Of a stretch of 64,000 nucleotides of DNA, positions 43,290 through 52,024 are shown piece by piece (the stretch's first letter is position 1; each line of letters begins with the position of its first letter). This DNA is from Verrucomicrobiota bacterium (GTDB lineage: Bacteria > Verrucomicrobiota > Verrucomicrobiia > Opitutales > Opitutaceae): the NCBI GenBank assembly GCA_019510185.1, contig JAEKKV010000014.1:1-64000 (forward strand). Direction: 5' to 3'. The notes under the pieces are model-generated. The model had not been told where the DNA came from. It worked only from the letters and a program-made list of their open reading frames with translations, and made no database searches. The translations under genes and the position numbers were made by a program.

Positions 43290-45839
43290 CTACCGCCATT
43301 CGTGGCGCGGATAACGGCGCGACAGCTCCGCCTTCACCTTCGGGTACATGTCACGCCAGAAGCTCGTGAGGTCATCCGTCACCTGGATCGGGCGCTGGTT
43401 CGGCGCGAGCACCTCGATCTTCACCGGCACGCGCCCGTGCCCGATCGTGAAGCGGCCTTCGATGCCATAGAGTTCCTGGATACGCGCGCTCATCACCGGC
43501 GGCCCTTCCTTCGGATAGGAGATCCTCGCCTTGCGTCCATTCGCCATCGTCAGCCGCTCCGGCAGATAATCGTCCATCACCGCCAGCTGCTCGGGACGCA
43601 GCCATTCGCGCAGCGCGGGCATCACCGGTTTGTCCTTCAACTCGCGCGCCCCGTAACTGCCGTAGCACACCTGCTCGATGAGCGTCGCCTTGTCCGCGTC
43701 CGTGATCGGCGTCACCTCCAATTCGGGAAACCACTCCGCCAGCCGGTTCACGCGGATGATCCACTGGTCCACGTTCTCGTTCCATTCCGTGAGAAGGATG
43801 TTCCCCGCGATCACCTGCTGCGCGAGCAACGCCGCCGCCGCGCTCGCCGGAGGTTCGTCGGCCGTCTGCTTTGATTCCAACACCAGATCGCGAAACCGTC
43901 GCTCGCGCCGCGCGATCACCCGGCGCATTTGCCCGTCGTAGACCACACCGACCGCCTCGCCGTAGTCGCCGGGAAACAACTCGCCCAGCCACGGCTCCTC
44001 GATGGCGGTCGCCAGCGAGAGCAACACATTCACCTCGCCTCCGCGCCCTTCGACTTCGCTCACCTCGCCGGCCACGAGCAATGCGGCTTGCTGCATCGCG
44101 CTTTCGCGCGCCAGCACGCCGCGACGGTTGTGCACGAGTTCACAGCGCAGCGTCCCGCCATCAAGCCGCTTCGCCAGCTGGTCCGAAAACCCCGCGAGCA
44201 CGCACTTGCGCACGGCGGCGCCGTCGATGCGTTTCTCGGTCACGTCGAGGCCCTCCTTCTGCGCGATCTCCAGGAACTGCTTGAACAACGGCCCGACCTG
44301 ACGCGCCCCCTGCGCATGGATGCCCAGCCGCCGGCAGGCATCGACCGAGTAGTTGTTTTGGTCGGCAAACTGCCACGCCCGCATCAACAGGAAAAAATCG
44401 CTCTCCGTCTCCTCGCCCAGCAAGTCATCCCTCGCCTGCTCAACTTCCTTGGACGTCCCCCGCAGGAGAAACGACCGGCCCTGCGTGAGCGACGCCATGA
44501 GCGCGACCGAGCGCACGCACCCGCGCGCATCCGCCTCCAGCAACATACGCGCATAACGCGGATGCACCGGAAAGCGCAGCATCTTCCGCCCCATTTCGGT
44601 GATCGTTCGGCGGTGTCCTGTCAGCGCGCCCAAATCGCCCAGCAACATTTCCGCCCGCTCCAGCGCCTTCGGCTCCGGTTTCTCCAACCACGGGAACGCT
44701 CCGATGTCATCGATGCCGCTCGCCTTGAGTGTGAGCACCACCTCAGACAAATCCAGCCGCCGCACTTCCGGCAATTCCTGCAAAGCCCGTCCGCTGTGTT
44801 CGCGTTCCGTCCACAGGCGCACACACACGCCCGGCGCGGTGCGGCCTGCGCGGCCCGCACGCTGGTCGGCGCTCGCGATGGAGATTTTCTCGATGAGCAG
44901 CGTGTTGATGCCGCGGTGCGGATCGAAACGCGCCACGCGCGCCAATCCGCAATCGATCACCGCGGTCACGCCGTCGATGGTGAGCGACGTCTCCGCCACG
45001 TTGGTCGAGACGATGATCTTGCGCGTCTCATATTTCGCCACCGCCCGGTCCTGCTGGTCCGGCGGCAACTCGCCGTGCAGCGGAAAAATCACGAAACCGC
45101 TCAACTCACGCTGAAACTGCAGCGCTTGCAGCGTGCGGTTGATTTCATACGCGCCCGGCATGAATACCAGCAGGTCGCCCGGCGTCTTCGCCGACACCCG
45201 CGCCGCCTCGCGCGCCGCCACGTCCCACACCGGATCACTCTCAAAATTCACGCTCTTCGGCAGGTATTCCACCGCCACCGGATAACTCCGCCCCTGTGAC
45301 GTCAGCACTTCGCAGGGCGCGAGATATTCCTTCAACACCAGCGCGTCCAGCGTCGCCGACATCACCACGATCTTCAGGTCCGGCCGTGTCGTCTGCTGGA
45401 TCTGCACCGCGCGCGCCAGCGAGATGTCGCCGTAAAGATGCCGCTCGTGAAACTCGTCGAACACCAGCGCGCTCACCCCGCGCAACGTCGCGTCAAACGA
45501 CATCTGCCGCAGCAAAATCCCCTCGGTCACAAAGCGGATCTTCGTTTTGGCCGACACGCGCGATTCCAACCGGATCTGGTAGCCAACCTCGTCGCCGAGC
45601 GCACAGCCGGCTTCCTCCGCCACGCGTTTCGCCAGCATGCGCGCCGCGAGCCGGCGCGGTTGCAGCACGACGACTTCACCGCGTTCAAGAAACCCATGCC
45701 GCCTCAACATCTGCGGCAGTTGCGTCGACTTACCCGACCCCGTCGGCGCCTGTACGATCAGCCGGCCCTGCGCGCGCAGGCTGCCCGTAATGGCGGCTTC
45801 GAGTTCGTAGATGGGCAATTCGCGCGGAGAAACGGGCAT
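43290..45839 (-). CDS. hrpB: ATP-dependent RNA helicase HrpB
   Basis: 849 residues from the ATG at 45839 (MPVSPRELPIYELE); another ATG twelve codons upstream is possible. DExH helicase: motif I IVQAPTGSGKSTQLPQML, motif II as DEFHER, motif III MSATLDA, motif V STNVAETSLTIDGV, motif VI QRAGRAGRTAPG. DEFH instead of DEAH is normal for HrpB and separates it from HrpA, as does the C-terminal HrpB domain (GRVPVKIEVLAPNQRPIQVT, FWRDMYPKVKAELSRRYPRH). The physiological role is poorly known; no partner gene adjacent. Diverges from the esterase-like gene with 57 bp between the starts. Confidence 0.93.
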   Translation of the reverse strand: MPVSPRELPIYELEAAITGSLRAQGRLIVQAPTGSGKSTQLPQMLRRHGFLERGEVVVLQPRRLAARMLAKRVAEEAGCALGDEVGYQIRLESRVSAKTKIRFVTEGILLRQMSFDATLRGVSALVFDEFHERHLYGDISLARAVQIQQTTRPDLKIVVMSATLDALVLKEYLAPCEVLTSQGRSYPVAVEYLPKSVNFESDPVWDVAAREAARVSAKTPGDLLVFMPGAYEINRTLQALQFQRELSGFVIFPLHGELPPDQQDRAVAKYETRKIIVSTNVAETSLTIDGVTAVIDCGLARVARFDPHRGINTLLIEKISIASADQRAGRAGRTAPGVCVRLWTEREHSGRALQELPEVRRLDLSEVVLTLKASGIDDIGAFPWLEKPEPKALERAEMLLGDLGALTGHRRTITEMGRKMLRFPVHPRYARMLLEADARGCVRSVALMASLTQGRSFLLRGTSKEVEQARDDLLGEETESDFFLLMRAWQFADQNNYSVDACRRLGIHAQGARQVGPLFKQFLEIAQKEGLDVTEKRIDGAAVRKCVLAGFSDQLAKRLDGGTLRCELVHNRRGVLARESAMQQAALLVAGEVSEVEGRGGEVNVLLSLATAIEEPWLGELFPGDYGEAVGVVYDGQMRRVIARRERRFRDLVLESKQTADEPPASAAAALLAQQVIAGNILLTEWNENVDQWIIRVNRLAEWFPELEVTPITDADKATLIEQVCYGSYGARELKDKPVMPALREWLRPEQLAVMDDYLPERLTMANGRKARISYPKEGPPVMSARIQELYGIEGRFTIGHGRVPVKIEVLAPNQRPIQVTDDLTSFWRDMYPKVKAELSRRYPRHEWR

Positions 45840-45896
45840 GAAGGGGTTATTTTTGTTTTCGGTTGGCAGACACATGTCCAGCCTGCGCCCCATCCC

Positions 45897-46772
45897 ATGT
45901 CACCTCTGCGCCACTTTCTCGTCATGTCCGCCCTTGGCTGTTGTTTCTCGTTTTCCATGCAATCCGCTCCAGTTCCCCTCTGGCCCGATCACACTCCCGG
46001 CGCGCTTGGCTCCTCCGCTAACGACATCCCCACGCTCACCGCGTATCTCCCCGCAGCAGGAAAGGCCAACGGTGCCTCGATGCTCATTCTCCCCGGCGGC
46101 GGCTACGGTATGCTCGCCGATCACGAGGGCAAGGGCTACGCCGACTGGCTCGTCGCCCAAGGCGTGACCTGCTACGTCCTCAAATACCGCCTCGGCTCCC
46201 ACGGCTATCGCCATCCCGCCATGCTCAACGACGCCGCCCGCGGCCTGCGCCTCGTGCGCTCGTTCGCCCGGCGCGACGGCTTGGACCCTGCGCGCGTCGG
46301 CATCATCGGTTCCTCCGCCGGCGGCCACCTCGCCTCGACACTCCTGACCCACTTCGACGCCGGCAACGCCACCGCCACCGATCCCATTGAGCGCGAAAGC
46401 TCCCGCCCCGATCTCGGCGTCCTTTGCTATCCGGTGATCACGATGGGCCAGTTCACTCATCAAGGATCCAAAACCAATCTCTTGGGCTCCTCTCCTTCGC
46501 CCGAGCTCGTTCAAAACCTCTCCAACGAACTCCAGGTCACGCCGCAAACCCCGCCCTGTTTTCTCTGGCACACGGTCGAGGACGCCTCCGTGCCCGTCGA
46601 GAACAGCCTCCTCTTTGCCGAGGCCCTCCGCCGCAACCATGTGCCTTTCTCCCTGCATATTTACGAAAAAGGCCGCCACGGGCTCGGCCTGACCAAAGGC
46701 GCGCCGCCGTGGGCCGACCAATGCCTTTACTGGTTCGGCGAGCGCGGGTTTCTCGGCGCGGCCAAGCACTAA
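45897..46772 (+). CDS. secreted alpha/beta-hydrolase, acetyl-xylan-esterase-like
   Basis: 291 residues from the ATG at 45897; the N-terminus (MSPLRHFLVMSALGCCFSFS) reads as an export signal, perhaps a lipoprotein type, cut near QSAP. Oxyanion motif SMLILPGGGYGMLADHEGKG, nucleophile IIGSSAGGHLASTL (Ser about 142), Asp in HTVEDASVPVENS and His in YEKGRHGLGLTK complete the triad. The layout is that of BD-FAE/acetylxylan-esterase-like carbohydrate esterases, so removing acetyl groups from plant glycans is a reasonable proposal. Same direction as bipA, 111 bp upstream of it. Confidence 0.85.
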   Translation: MSPLRHFLVMSALGCCFSFSMQSAPVPLWPDHTPGALGSSANDIPTLTAYLPAAGKANGASMLILPGGGYGMLADHEGKGYADWLVAQGVTCYVLKYRLGSHGYRHPAMLNDAARGLRLVRSFARRDGLDPARVGIIGSSAGGHLASTLLTHFDAGNATATDPIERESSRPDLGVLCYPVITMGQFTHQGSKTNLLGSSPSPELVQNLSNELQVTPQTPPCFLWHTVEDASVPVENSLLFAEALRRNHVPFSLHIYEKGRHGLGLTKGAPPWADQCLYWFGERGFLGAAKH

Positions 46773-46883
46773 TCCTCCGCTGGCACGTCAATTCGCGGTG
46801 ACACGTCCGCCTTAGGCCTTGCCAAGGGCGTACACCCTCCGCACGTTCTTCTTTTTTCCAAAGACCGAACGCGCTCCGTGCTT

Positions 46884-48701
46884 ATGAATCAGAACATCCG
46901 TAATATCGCCATCATCGCCCACGTCGACCATGGGAAGACCACCCTCGTCGACCAGCTCCTCAAGGAAGGTGGCGTCTACCGCGCCAACCAAGCCGTTGAA
47001 GTCCGCGCCATGGACTCCATGGACCTCGAAAAGGAAAAGGGCATCACGATCAAGGCCAAGAACACCTCCGTTCACTGGAAGGGCAAGATCGTCAACATTC
47101 TCGACACCCCCGGCCACGCCGACTTCGGTGGCGAGGTCGAGCGCGCCCTCCGCATGGTGGACGGCGTTCTCCTCGTGATCGACGCCTATGACGGTCCCCA
47201 GGCGCAGACGCGCTTCGTGCTCCGCAAGGCCCTCGCCCACGGCCTCAAGGTCGTCATCGTCATCAACAAGATCGACCGCCCCAACGCGGATCCGGCCAAG
47301 ATGTATGACAAGGTCCTCGAACTCCTCATGGAACTCGAGGCCACCGAGGAGCAGTTCGACGCTCCCGTCGTTTACGGTTCCGGCCGCGACGGCTACATGA
47401 TGTACAAGCTCGGCGAAGAGAAGAAAGACATGACCCCTCTCTTCCAGACGATCATCGACCATGTTCCGCCTCCTTTCGCCAAGCCCGAGGAGCCGTTCCA
47501 CATGCTCGTGTCGAACATCGACTGGTCCGACTACGTCGGCCGTATCGCCGTCGGCAAGATCCTCGGCGGTGTCATCAAGGTCGGAGACCCGCTCTTCGTC
47601 ATCCGCCATGCCGAAGGCGGCAAGAAAGTCCGCTCCAAGGTCACCAAGATCTTCGAATTCACCGGTCTCGGCCAGCGCGAGGTCGAGCAGGCCCACGCCG
47701 GCAACATCATCGGTCTCGCCGGCTTCGAAGACGTTGATATCGGCGACACCCTCGACGTCCGCGAAGAGGCCCACGCCCTGCCCTTCACCCAGATCGACCC
47801 GCCCACGCTGGAGATGCAGTTCGCCGTCAACGACGGCCCGCTCGTCGGCACCGAAGGCAAGCTCGTCACCTCCCGCCAGATTCGCGAGCGCCTCATGCGC
47901 GAGCTGAAGACCAACGTCTCCATCTACATCGACGACGCCGATCGCGCCGGCGTGTTCAACGTCAAGGCCCGCGGCACCATGCAGGTCGCCGTCTTGGTCG
48001 AGACCATGCGTCGCGAGGGCTTCGAAATCCTCGTCTCCCGCCCCACCGTGATCGAAAAGATCGTCGATGGCGCCCGCCACGAACCCTACGAGACCGTCTG
48101 GATCGAAGTACCCGACGAGTGCGTCGGCTCGATCATGCAGAATCTCGCCAACCGCAAAGGCCAGCTCACCAACATGGAGAAGCTCACCGCTTCCACCATG
48201 ATCGAGGCGACCATCACGACCCGCGGCCTCATCGGCCTCGAAATCGACGTGATCAACGCCACCAGCGGCCGCGGCATCACCAGCCATCTCTTCAAGGAAT
48301 ACGGCCCGTACGCGGGCGAAGTGCTCACCCGCATGACCGGCGTAATCACCGCGACCGAGCCCGGCGAGACCACCACCTACGCCCTGCTCATGTGTCAGGA
48401 GCGCGGCAAGCTCTTCATCGGCCCCGGCGAGCAGGTTTACGAAGGCATGATCGTTGGCGAAAATCCGCGCAACGAAGACATCGCCGTGAACGCGGTGCGT
48501 GAAAAGGCCCTTACGAACTTCCGTTCGCAGGGTTCGGGCGTGGCCACCGGCCTCATCCCCGCCGCCAAGATGTCCCTCGAGCGCGCGCTCGAATACATCG
48601 CCGCCGACGAACTCTTGGAGGTCACGCCGAAGAACCTCCGTCTGCGCAAGCGAATCCTCAACACCGGCGAGCGCCAGAAGGCCAAGAAGTCCGGCAAGTA
48701 A
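46884..48701 (+). CDS. typA: ribosome-binding GTPase BipA/TypA
   Basis: 605 residues from the ATG at 46884 (a GTG two codons earlier is less likely). Translational GTPase with all G motifs: G1 [19 protein letters not shown]2/KGITI, G3 [17 protein letters not shown]4 [12 protein letters not shown], then domains II and III and the BipA-specific C-terminal domain ([25 protein letters not shown] tail). Assists 50S assembly and translation under stress or cold. A strong intrinsic terminator follows at 48725-48755. Confidence 0.97.
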   Translation: MNQNIRNIAIIAHVDHGKTTLVDQLLKEGGVYRANQAVEVRAMDSMDLEKEKGITIKAKNTSVHWKGKIVNILDTPGHADFGGEVERALRMVDGVLLVIDAYDGPQAQTRFVLRKALAHGLKVVIVINKIDRPNADPAKMYDKVLELLMELEATEEQFDAPVVYGSGRDGYMMYKLGEEKKDMTPLFQTIIDHVPPPFAKPEEPFHMLVSNIDWSDYVGRIAVGKILGGVIKVGDPLFVIRHAEGGKKVRSKVTKIFEFTGLGQREVEQAHAGNIIGLAGFEDVDIGDTLDVREEAHALPFTQIDPPTLEMQFAVNDGPLVGTEGKLVTSRQIRERLMRELKTNVSIYIDDADRAGVFNVKARGTMQVAVLVETMRREGFEILVSRPTVIEKIVDGARHEPYETVWIEVPDECVGSIMQNLANRKGQLTNMEKLTASTMIEATITTRGLIGLEIDVINATSGRGITSHLFKEYGPYAGEVLTRMTGVITATEPGETTTYALLMCQERGKLFIGPGEQVYEGMIVGENPRNEDIAVNAVREKALTNFRSQGSGVATGLIPAAKMSLERALEYIAADELLEVTPKNLRLRKRILNTGERQKAKKSGK

Positions 48702-48724
48702 GCCCCGCGCTTTGCCAAAAACTC

Positions 48725-48755
48725 AGGCGGCATCCACCCGGATGCCGCCTTTTTT
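48725..48755 (+). terminator. intrinsic terminator of typA
   Basis: Perfect 11-bp stem AGGCGGCATCC / GGATGCCGCCT with a 4-base loop (ACCC), followed by a T-run, 24 bp after the typA stop. Confidence 0.9.
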
Positions 48756-48822
48756 GCGTCCGATTTTCATCATCAGTTGATCGGCTCTTGCATTTACAGG
48801 CGCCGCCCGCAGAGGTAAGTCG

Positions 48823-49980
48823 ATGTCCACCAATCCACTTCATCTCTCGCCGACTCCCATCGCCCTCTCCCTTCCCAAGGAAAAGACTTATGCGACGATC
48901 ATCCTGATTTTCTCGATCCTCGTCTGGGCAGGTTTGGCGATAAGCATTGTCGGAGCCTTTTATGCGGCCCTCTTTGCCGTCATTGGCTGGCTCAGCCACG
49001 GCTTGCTGGCCGCCCACCTGCGCGCCGAATCGGTGCGGGTGAGCGAACGGCAGCTGCCCCAGCTGCATGCAACATTTGTTCGCGTATGCGAAAAACTCGG
49101 GATGACCGATATCCCGAGCCTCTATGTCGTTCAGGCCGGCGGCGCGCTCAATGCTTTCGCCACCAAGTTTGCCGGTCGCAATTTTGTGGTGGTTAATTCG
49201 GACCTGTTGGAAGCGTTTGGTCCGGAATCCGCGGAGATCGAGTTCATCCTCGGCCACGAGCTCGGCCATCTGAAGAGCAACCATATCTTCAAACGCGTGC
49301 TGCTCGCCCCGGGCATCCTCCTGCCGCTCATCGGACCGGCCTATTTGCGCGCCTGCGAAGCCTCTTGTGACCGCCATGGCGCGTTTGTCACCAGCGACCT
49401 TCAAGGAGCGACGCGTGCGCTGCTGGCCTTGGGCGGCGGCAAGGCCCATGGCCGTCTTCTCGACGCCGAATCCTTCGCCGAACAACACAATGACGAACGT
49501 GGCTTTTTCATTTCATGGCACGAGCTGTCCTCGCCCTATCCCACCCTTTCGCAACGGGCAGCCAAGATTCTCGCCTTCACGAATCCCCGCTTCGACACCC
49601 AACCGGAGCGCCATCCGCTCGCCTATCCGCTGGCCATGCTCACCCCCGGCGGCCGGGCCACTTCGGGCGGTGCCAACACCCTGATTTTCGTCGTCATCAT
49701 CGGCCTGCTGGCCGCCATGGCCATTCCCGCCTTTCAAAAGGTGAGGACGGCTTCGCAGGAAAAAGTCTGCATCAACAACGAACGCATGATCGCCGCCGCG
49801 GTGCAGCAATACACGTTGGAGAACGGCAAGGCTCCGACCGGCATTGCGGATTTTTCAGGTCCGGGAAAAGCGCTGGAGACCTTTCCCGCCTGTGTCGCCG
49901 GCGGCCAATACCAGATCGATCCCCAAAGTGATGGAACGGTCAAAATCACCTGTTCCGTGCACGGCGCCCACACCTATTGA
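48823..49980 (+). CDS. M48-type zinc metalloprotease fused to a pseudopilin-like C-terminal module
   Basis: 385 residues. Residues about 20-60 hold two membrane helices (YATIILIFSILVWAGLAISI, AFYAALFAVIGWLSHGLL). The M48 catalytic core carries EFILGHELGHLKSNHIF (HExxH, about residue 145) and the third ligand in LRACEASCDRHGAFV (ExxxD). After about residue 285 comes an unexpected module: ANTLIFVVIIGLLAAMAIPA followed by FQKVRTASQEKVCINNER, AVQQYTLENGKAPT and a short beta-rich tail with two cysteines, exactly the build of a type II pseudopilin (hydrophobic helix without the leader Gly-Phe-Thr-Leu-Glu, then globular head). A protease-pseudopilin fusion. A terminator follows. Confidence 0.85.
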   Translation: MSTNPLHLSPTPIALSLPKEKTYATIILIFSILVWAGLAISIVGAFYAALFAVIGWLSHGLLAAHLRAESVRVSERQLPQLHATFVRVCEKLGMTDIPSLYVVQAGGALNAFATKFAGRNFVVVNSDLLEAFGPESAEIEFILGHELGHLKSNHIFKRVLLAPGILLPLIGPAYLRACEASCDRHGAFVTSDLQGATRALLALGGGKAHGRLLDAESFAEQHNDERGFFISWHELSSPYPTLSQRAAKILAFTNPRFDTQPERHPLAYPLAMLTPGGRATSGGANTLIFVVIIGLLAAMAIPAFQKVRTASQEKVCINNERMIAAAVQQYTLENGKAPTGIADFSGPGKALETFPACVAGGQYQIDPQSDGTVKITCSVHGAHTY

Positions 49981-50013
49981 TCTTCGTTGGGGCCACCCAT
50001 TCCCGATCACGCC

Positions 50014-50044
50014 AAAAGCCGCCGGACTATCCCGGCGGCTTTTT
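50014..50044 (+). terminator. terminator of the M48-fusion gene, probably bidirectional
   Basis: 12-bp stem AAAAGCCGCCGG / CCGGCGGCTTTT, loop ACTATC, with an A-run on one side and a T-run on the other, so it can work on both strands. It lies 33 bp after the stop of the + strand gene. Confidence 0.9.
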
Positions 50045-50053
50045 CGTGCCTAC

Positions 50054-50087
50054 AAAAAGGCCGCCGGTGCGCGAGGCGACCGGCGGC
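50054..50087 (-). terminator. terminator of cysI
   Basis: On the minus strand: stem GCCGCCGGT / ACCGGCGGC (9 bp), loop of ten bases, then CTTTTTG. It lies 28 bp after the cysI stop. Its stem shares the GCCGCCGG core with the neighbouring terminator. Confidence 0.85.
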
Positions 50088-50114
50088 TTGGTTGAGGGAT
50101 CGCGAGACGGGCGC

Positions 50115-51866
50115 TCAGACCGCCGGAGCGGCGGGCTTGGGCGCGGGTGCCGGCACGAGGCCGCCGGTGCCGACCTTGTGGAAGGTGGCGTCGGCAGGCA
50201 GAATCACGCGTTCGCAGAAATCGCCGAACCGCTCGCCCTCGTGGCGCTCCTTGGCGTAGCGCTTGATGACGGGCTCGAGGAGCGTCACCGCGTCTTCGAT
50301 GGTGATGCTCGGAGAAACGAGCCGGTTGAGGCGCGTGCCGTTGTAGGCGGCGCCGAGGTAGAGGGCGTATTTGTTGGGCGCTTTGCCGACGAAGCCGATC
50401 TCGGCGAGGTACGGGCGGGCGCAGCCGTTGGGGCAACCGGTGACGCGGAGACTGATGGCGTCCTCATGCAGGCCGGCCTCGTCCAGAACGGTCTCGAAGC
50501 GGGCAAGGATGTCGGGCAGCGCGCGCTCGCTCTCGGCGAGGGCCAAGCCGCACGTCGGAAGCGCGACGCAGGAGAGCGCGTTGAGACGAACGCCGGAGCG
50601 GCTGTTTTCCTTGTCGAGGCCGTAGCGGGCGAGAATGGCCTCGATGACGGGCTTCTCCTTCTCGCTAACGCCGGAGATGGTGAGATTCTGCGAGGGCGTG
50701 AGGCGGAAGTCGCCGCGGTGCATCTGCGCGATCTCGCGCAGCGCGGTCTTCATGGCCCAGCCGGCGCGGTCCACGATGCGGCCGGAGAGGATGTGCAGGC
50801 CGTAGAACCAAGAACCATCGGCGTTCTTGTGCCAGCCATGCTGATCCTGGATGGTCGTGAACACGGCGGCCCGGGCTGGCGCGAAGACGATGCCGCTGCG
50901 CTTTTCGACCTCGGCCTTGAACCAGGCGACGCCCTTGTCCGCGATGGTGTACTTGAGGCGGGCGTGGCGGCGGTTGGTGCGGTCGCCGTGGTCGCGTTGC
51001 GTGGTGAGCACGGCCTCGCCAATCTTGTTGACGTTTTCGCGGGTGATGAAGCCGAGGGTGTCGGCCAGGCGCGGGAAGGTCTCCTCGTTGCCGTGATTCA
51101 TGCCCAGGCCGCCGCCGACGGACACGTTGTAGCCGGCGAGCTTGCCGTCTTCGATGATGGCGATGAAGCCGAGATCCTGGGAGTAAACGTCGATGTCGTT
51201 GGAGGGCGGAACGGCGAAGCCGGTCTTGAATTTGCGAGGCAGGTAGGTGCTGCCATACATGGTCTCAACCTCGGGCTCGCCGCCGGCCACGAGCTCCTCG
51301 TCGAGCCAGATCTCGTGGTAGGCGCGGGTCTTGGGCAGGGCGTAGTCGGACCAGTGCTTCGCGTCTTGGTAAACCTGCTCCTGCACGGGCGATTGCTCGG
51401 GGTTGACCGGACCCATGACGTTGCGGTTCACGTCGCCGCACGCAGCGATGGAATCAAGCAACACCGTGTGCATGCCTTGGATGAGGGGCTTCATGTTGCC
51501 CTTCAGCACACCGTGAAACTGGAAGGTCTGGCGCGTGGTGAGGCGGAGCGAGGGCGAGGCCAGATCGGTGGCGAGCTGGTCGAGAAGGAGCCACTGCTGC
51601 GCGGTGGCCTTGCCGCCGGGAAGACGCACGCGAAGCATGAAGGAATAGGCCTTGTCCTTGCCGGCCTTCTTCAGGGCGACGCGCTGGTCGCGGTCGTCCT
51701 GCTGGTAGGTGCCGTGAAACTTGATGAGCTGCTCGCTGTCGGCCGAAACCACGGCCGTGGACGCGTCAGCAAACTCCGCCTTGAGATTGCCGCGCAGGTG
51801 GCGCGACGCGGTCTTGATGCCTTCATTGGCAACGAGCGGCTTGGGAGCGGCAGAATCGGTGGTCAT
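50115..51866 (-). CDS. cysI: sulfite reductase, haemoprotein (beta) subunit
   Basis: 583 residues, near the size of CysI. Reduces sulfite to sulfide using a sirohaem and a [4Fe-4S] cluster. Two ferredoxin-like halves: the first with SLRLTTRQTFQFHGVLKGNM and NRNVMGPVNPEQSPV; the second with FRLTPSQNLTISGV and the cluster ligands in LSCVALPTCGLAL (C-x5-C) and VTGCPNGCARPYLAEIGF (C-x3-C), which also binds sirohaem iron. The C-terminus has an Ala/Pro-rich tail (PAPAPKPAAPAV). No cysJ flavoprotein or other assimilatory sulfate genes are next to it, so the electron donor is unclear (ferredoxin is an option). Confidence 0.95.
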   Translation of the reverse strand: MTTDSAAPKPLVANEGIKTASRHLRGNLKAEFADASTAVVSADSEQLIKFHGTYQQDDRDQRVALKKAGKDKAYSFMLRVRLPGGKATAQQWLLLDQLATDLASPSLRLTTRQTFQFHGVLKGNMKPLIQGMHTVLLDSIAACGDVNRNVMGPVNPEQSPVQEQVYQDAKHWSDYALPKTRAYHEIWLDEELVAGGEPEVETMYGSTYLPRKFKTGFAVPPSNDIDVYSQDLGFIAIIEDGKLAGYNVSVGGGLGMNHGNEETFPRLADTLGFITRENVNKIGEAVLTTQRDHGDRTNRRHARLKYTIADKGVAWFKAEVEKRSGIVFAPARAAVFTTIQDQHGWHKNADGSWFYGLHILSGRIVDRAGWAMKTALREIAQMHRGDFRLTPSQNLTISGVSEKEKPVIEAILARYGLDKENSRSGVRLNALSCVALPTCGLALAESERALPDILARFETVLDEAGLHEDAISLRVTGCPNGCARPYLAEIGFVGKAPNKYALYLGAAYNGTRLNRLVSPSITIEDAVTLLEPVIKRYAKERHEGERFGDFCERVILPADATFHKVGTGGLVPAPAPKPAAPAV

Positions 51867-52024
51867 GATTAAAGGACCAACGTGCGCCCAGTCGGCGAGC
51901 GCTTCAAGTGGGAAAAATAGTTTGTTACCCAGCTTACTCTGAATTCCGCTTTCGCTAATAGGAGCTTGCGCTCCACCAACAGCTTAAACCCGGGGAAATC
52001 CCAGTCGCGTTCGCGGCGAATCGA

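Noticed and set aside
43290..45839. DEFH in motif II of the helicase as an unusual residue change
   Set aside because: DEFH is the normal motif of HrpB; only HrpA has DEAH.
46812..48287. Open frame of 491 codons opposite typA
   Set aside because: Shadow of a highly conserved gene; composition is biased to Asp, Val and Gly, as expected from an antisense reading.
49977..51872. Open frame of 631 codons opposite cysI
   Set aside because: Antisense shadow; no homologous features.
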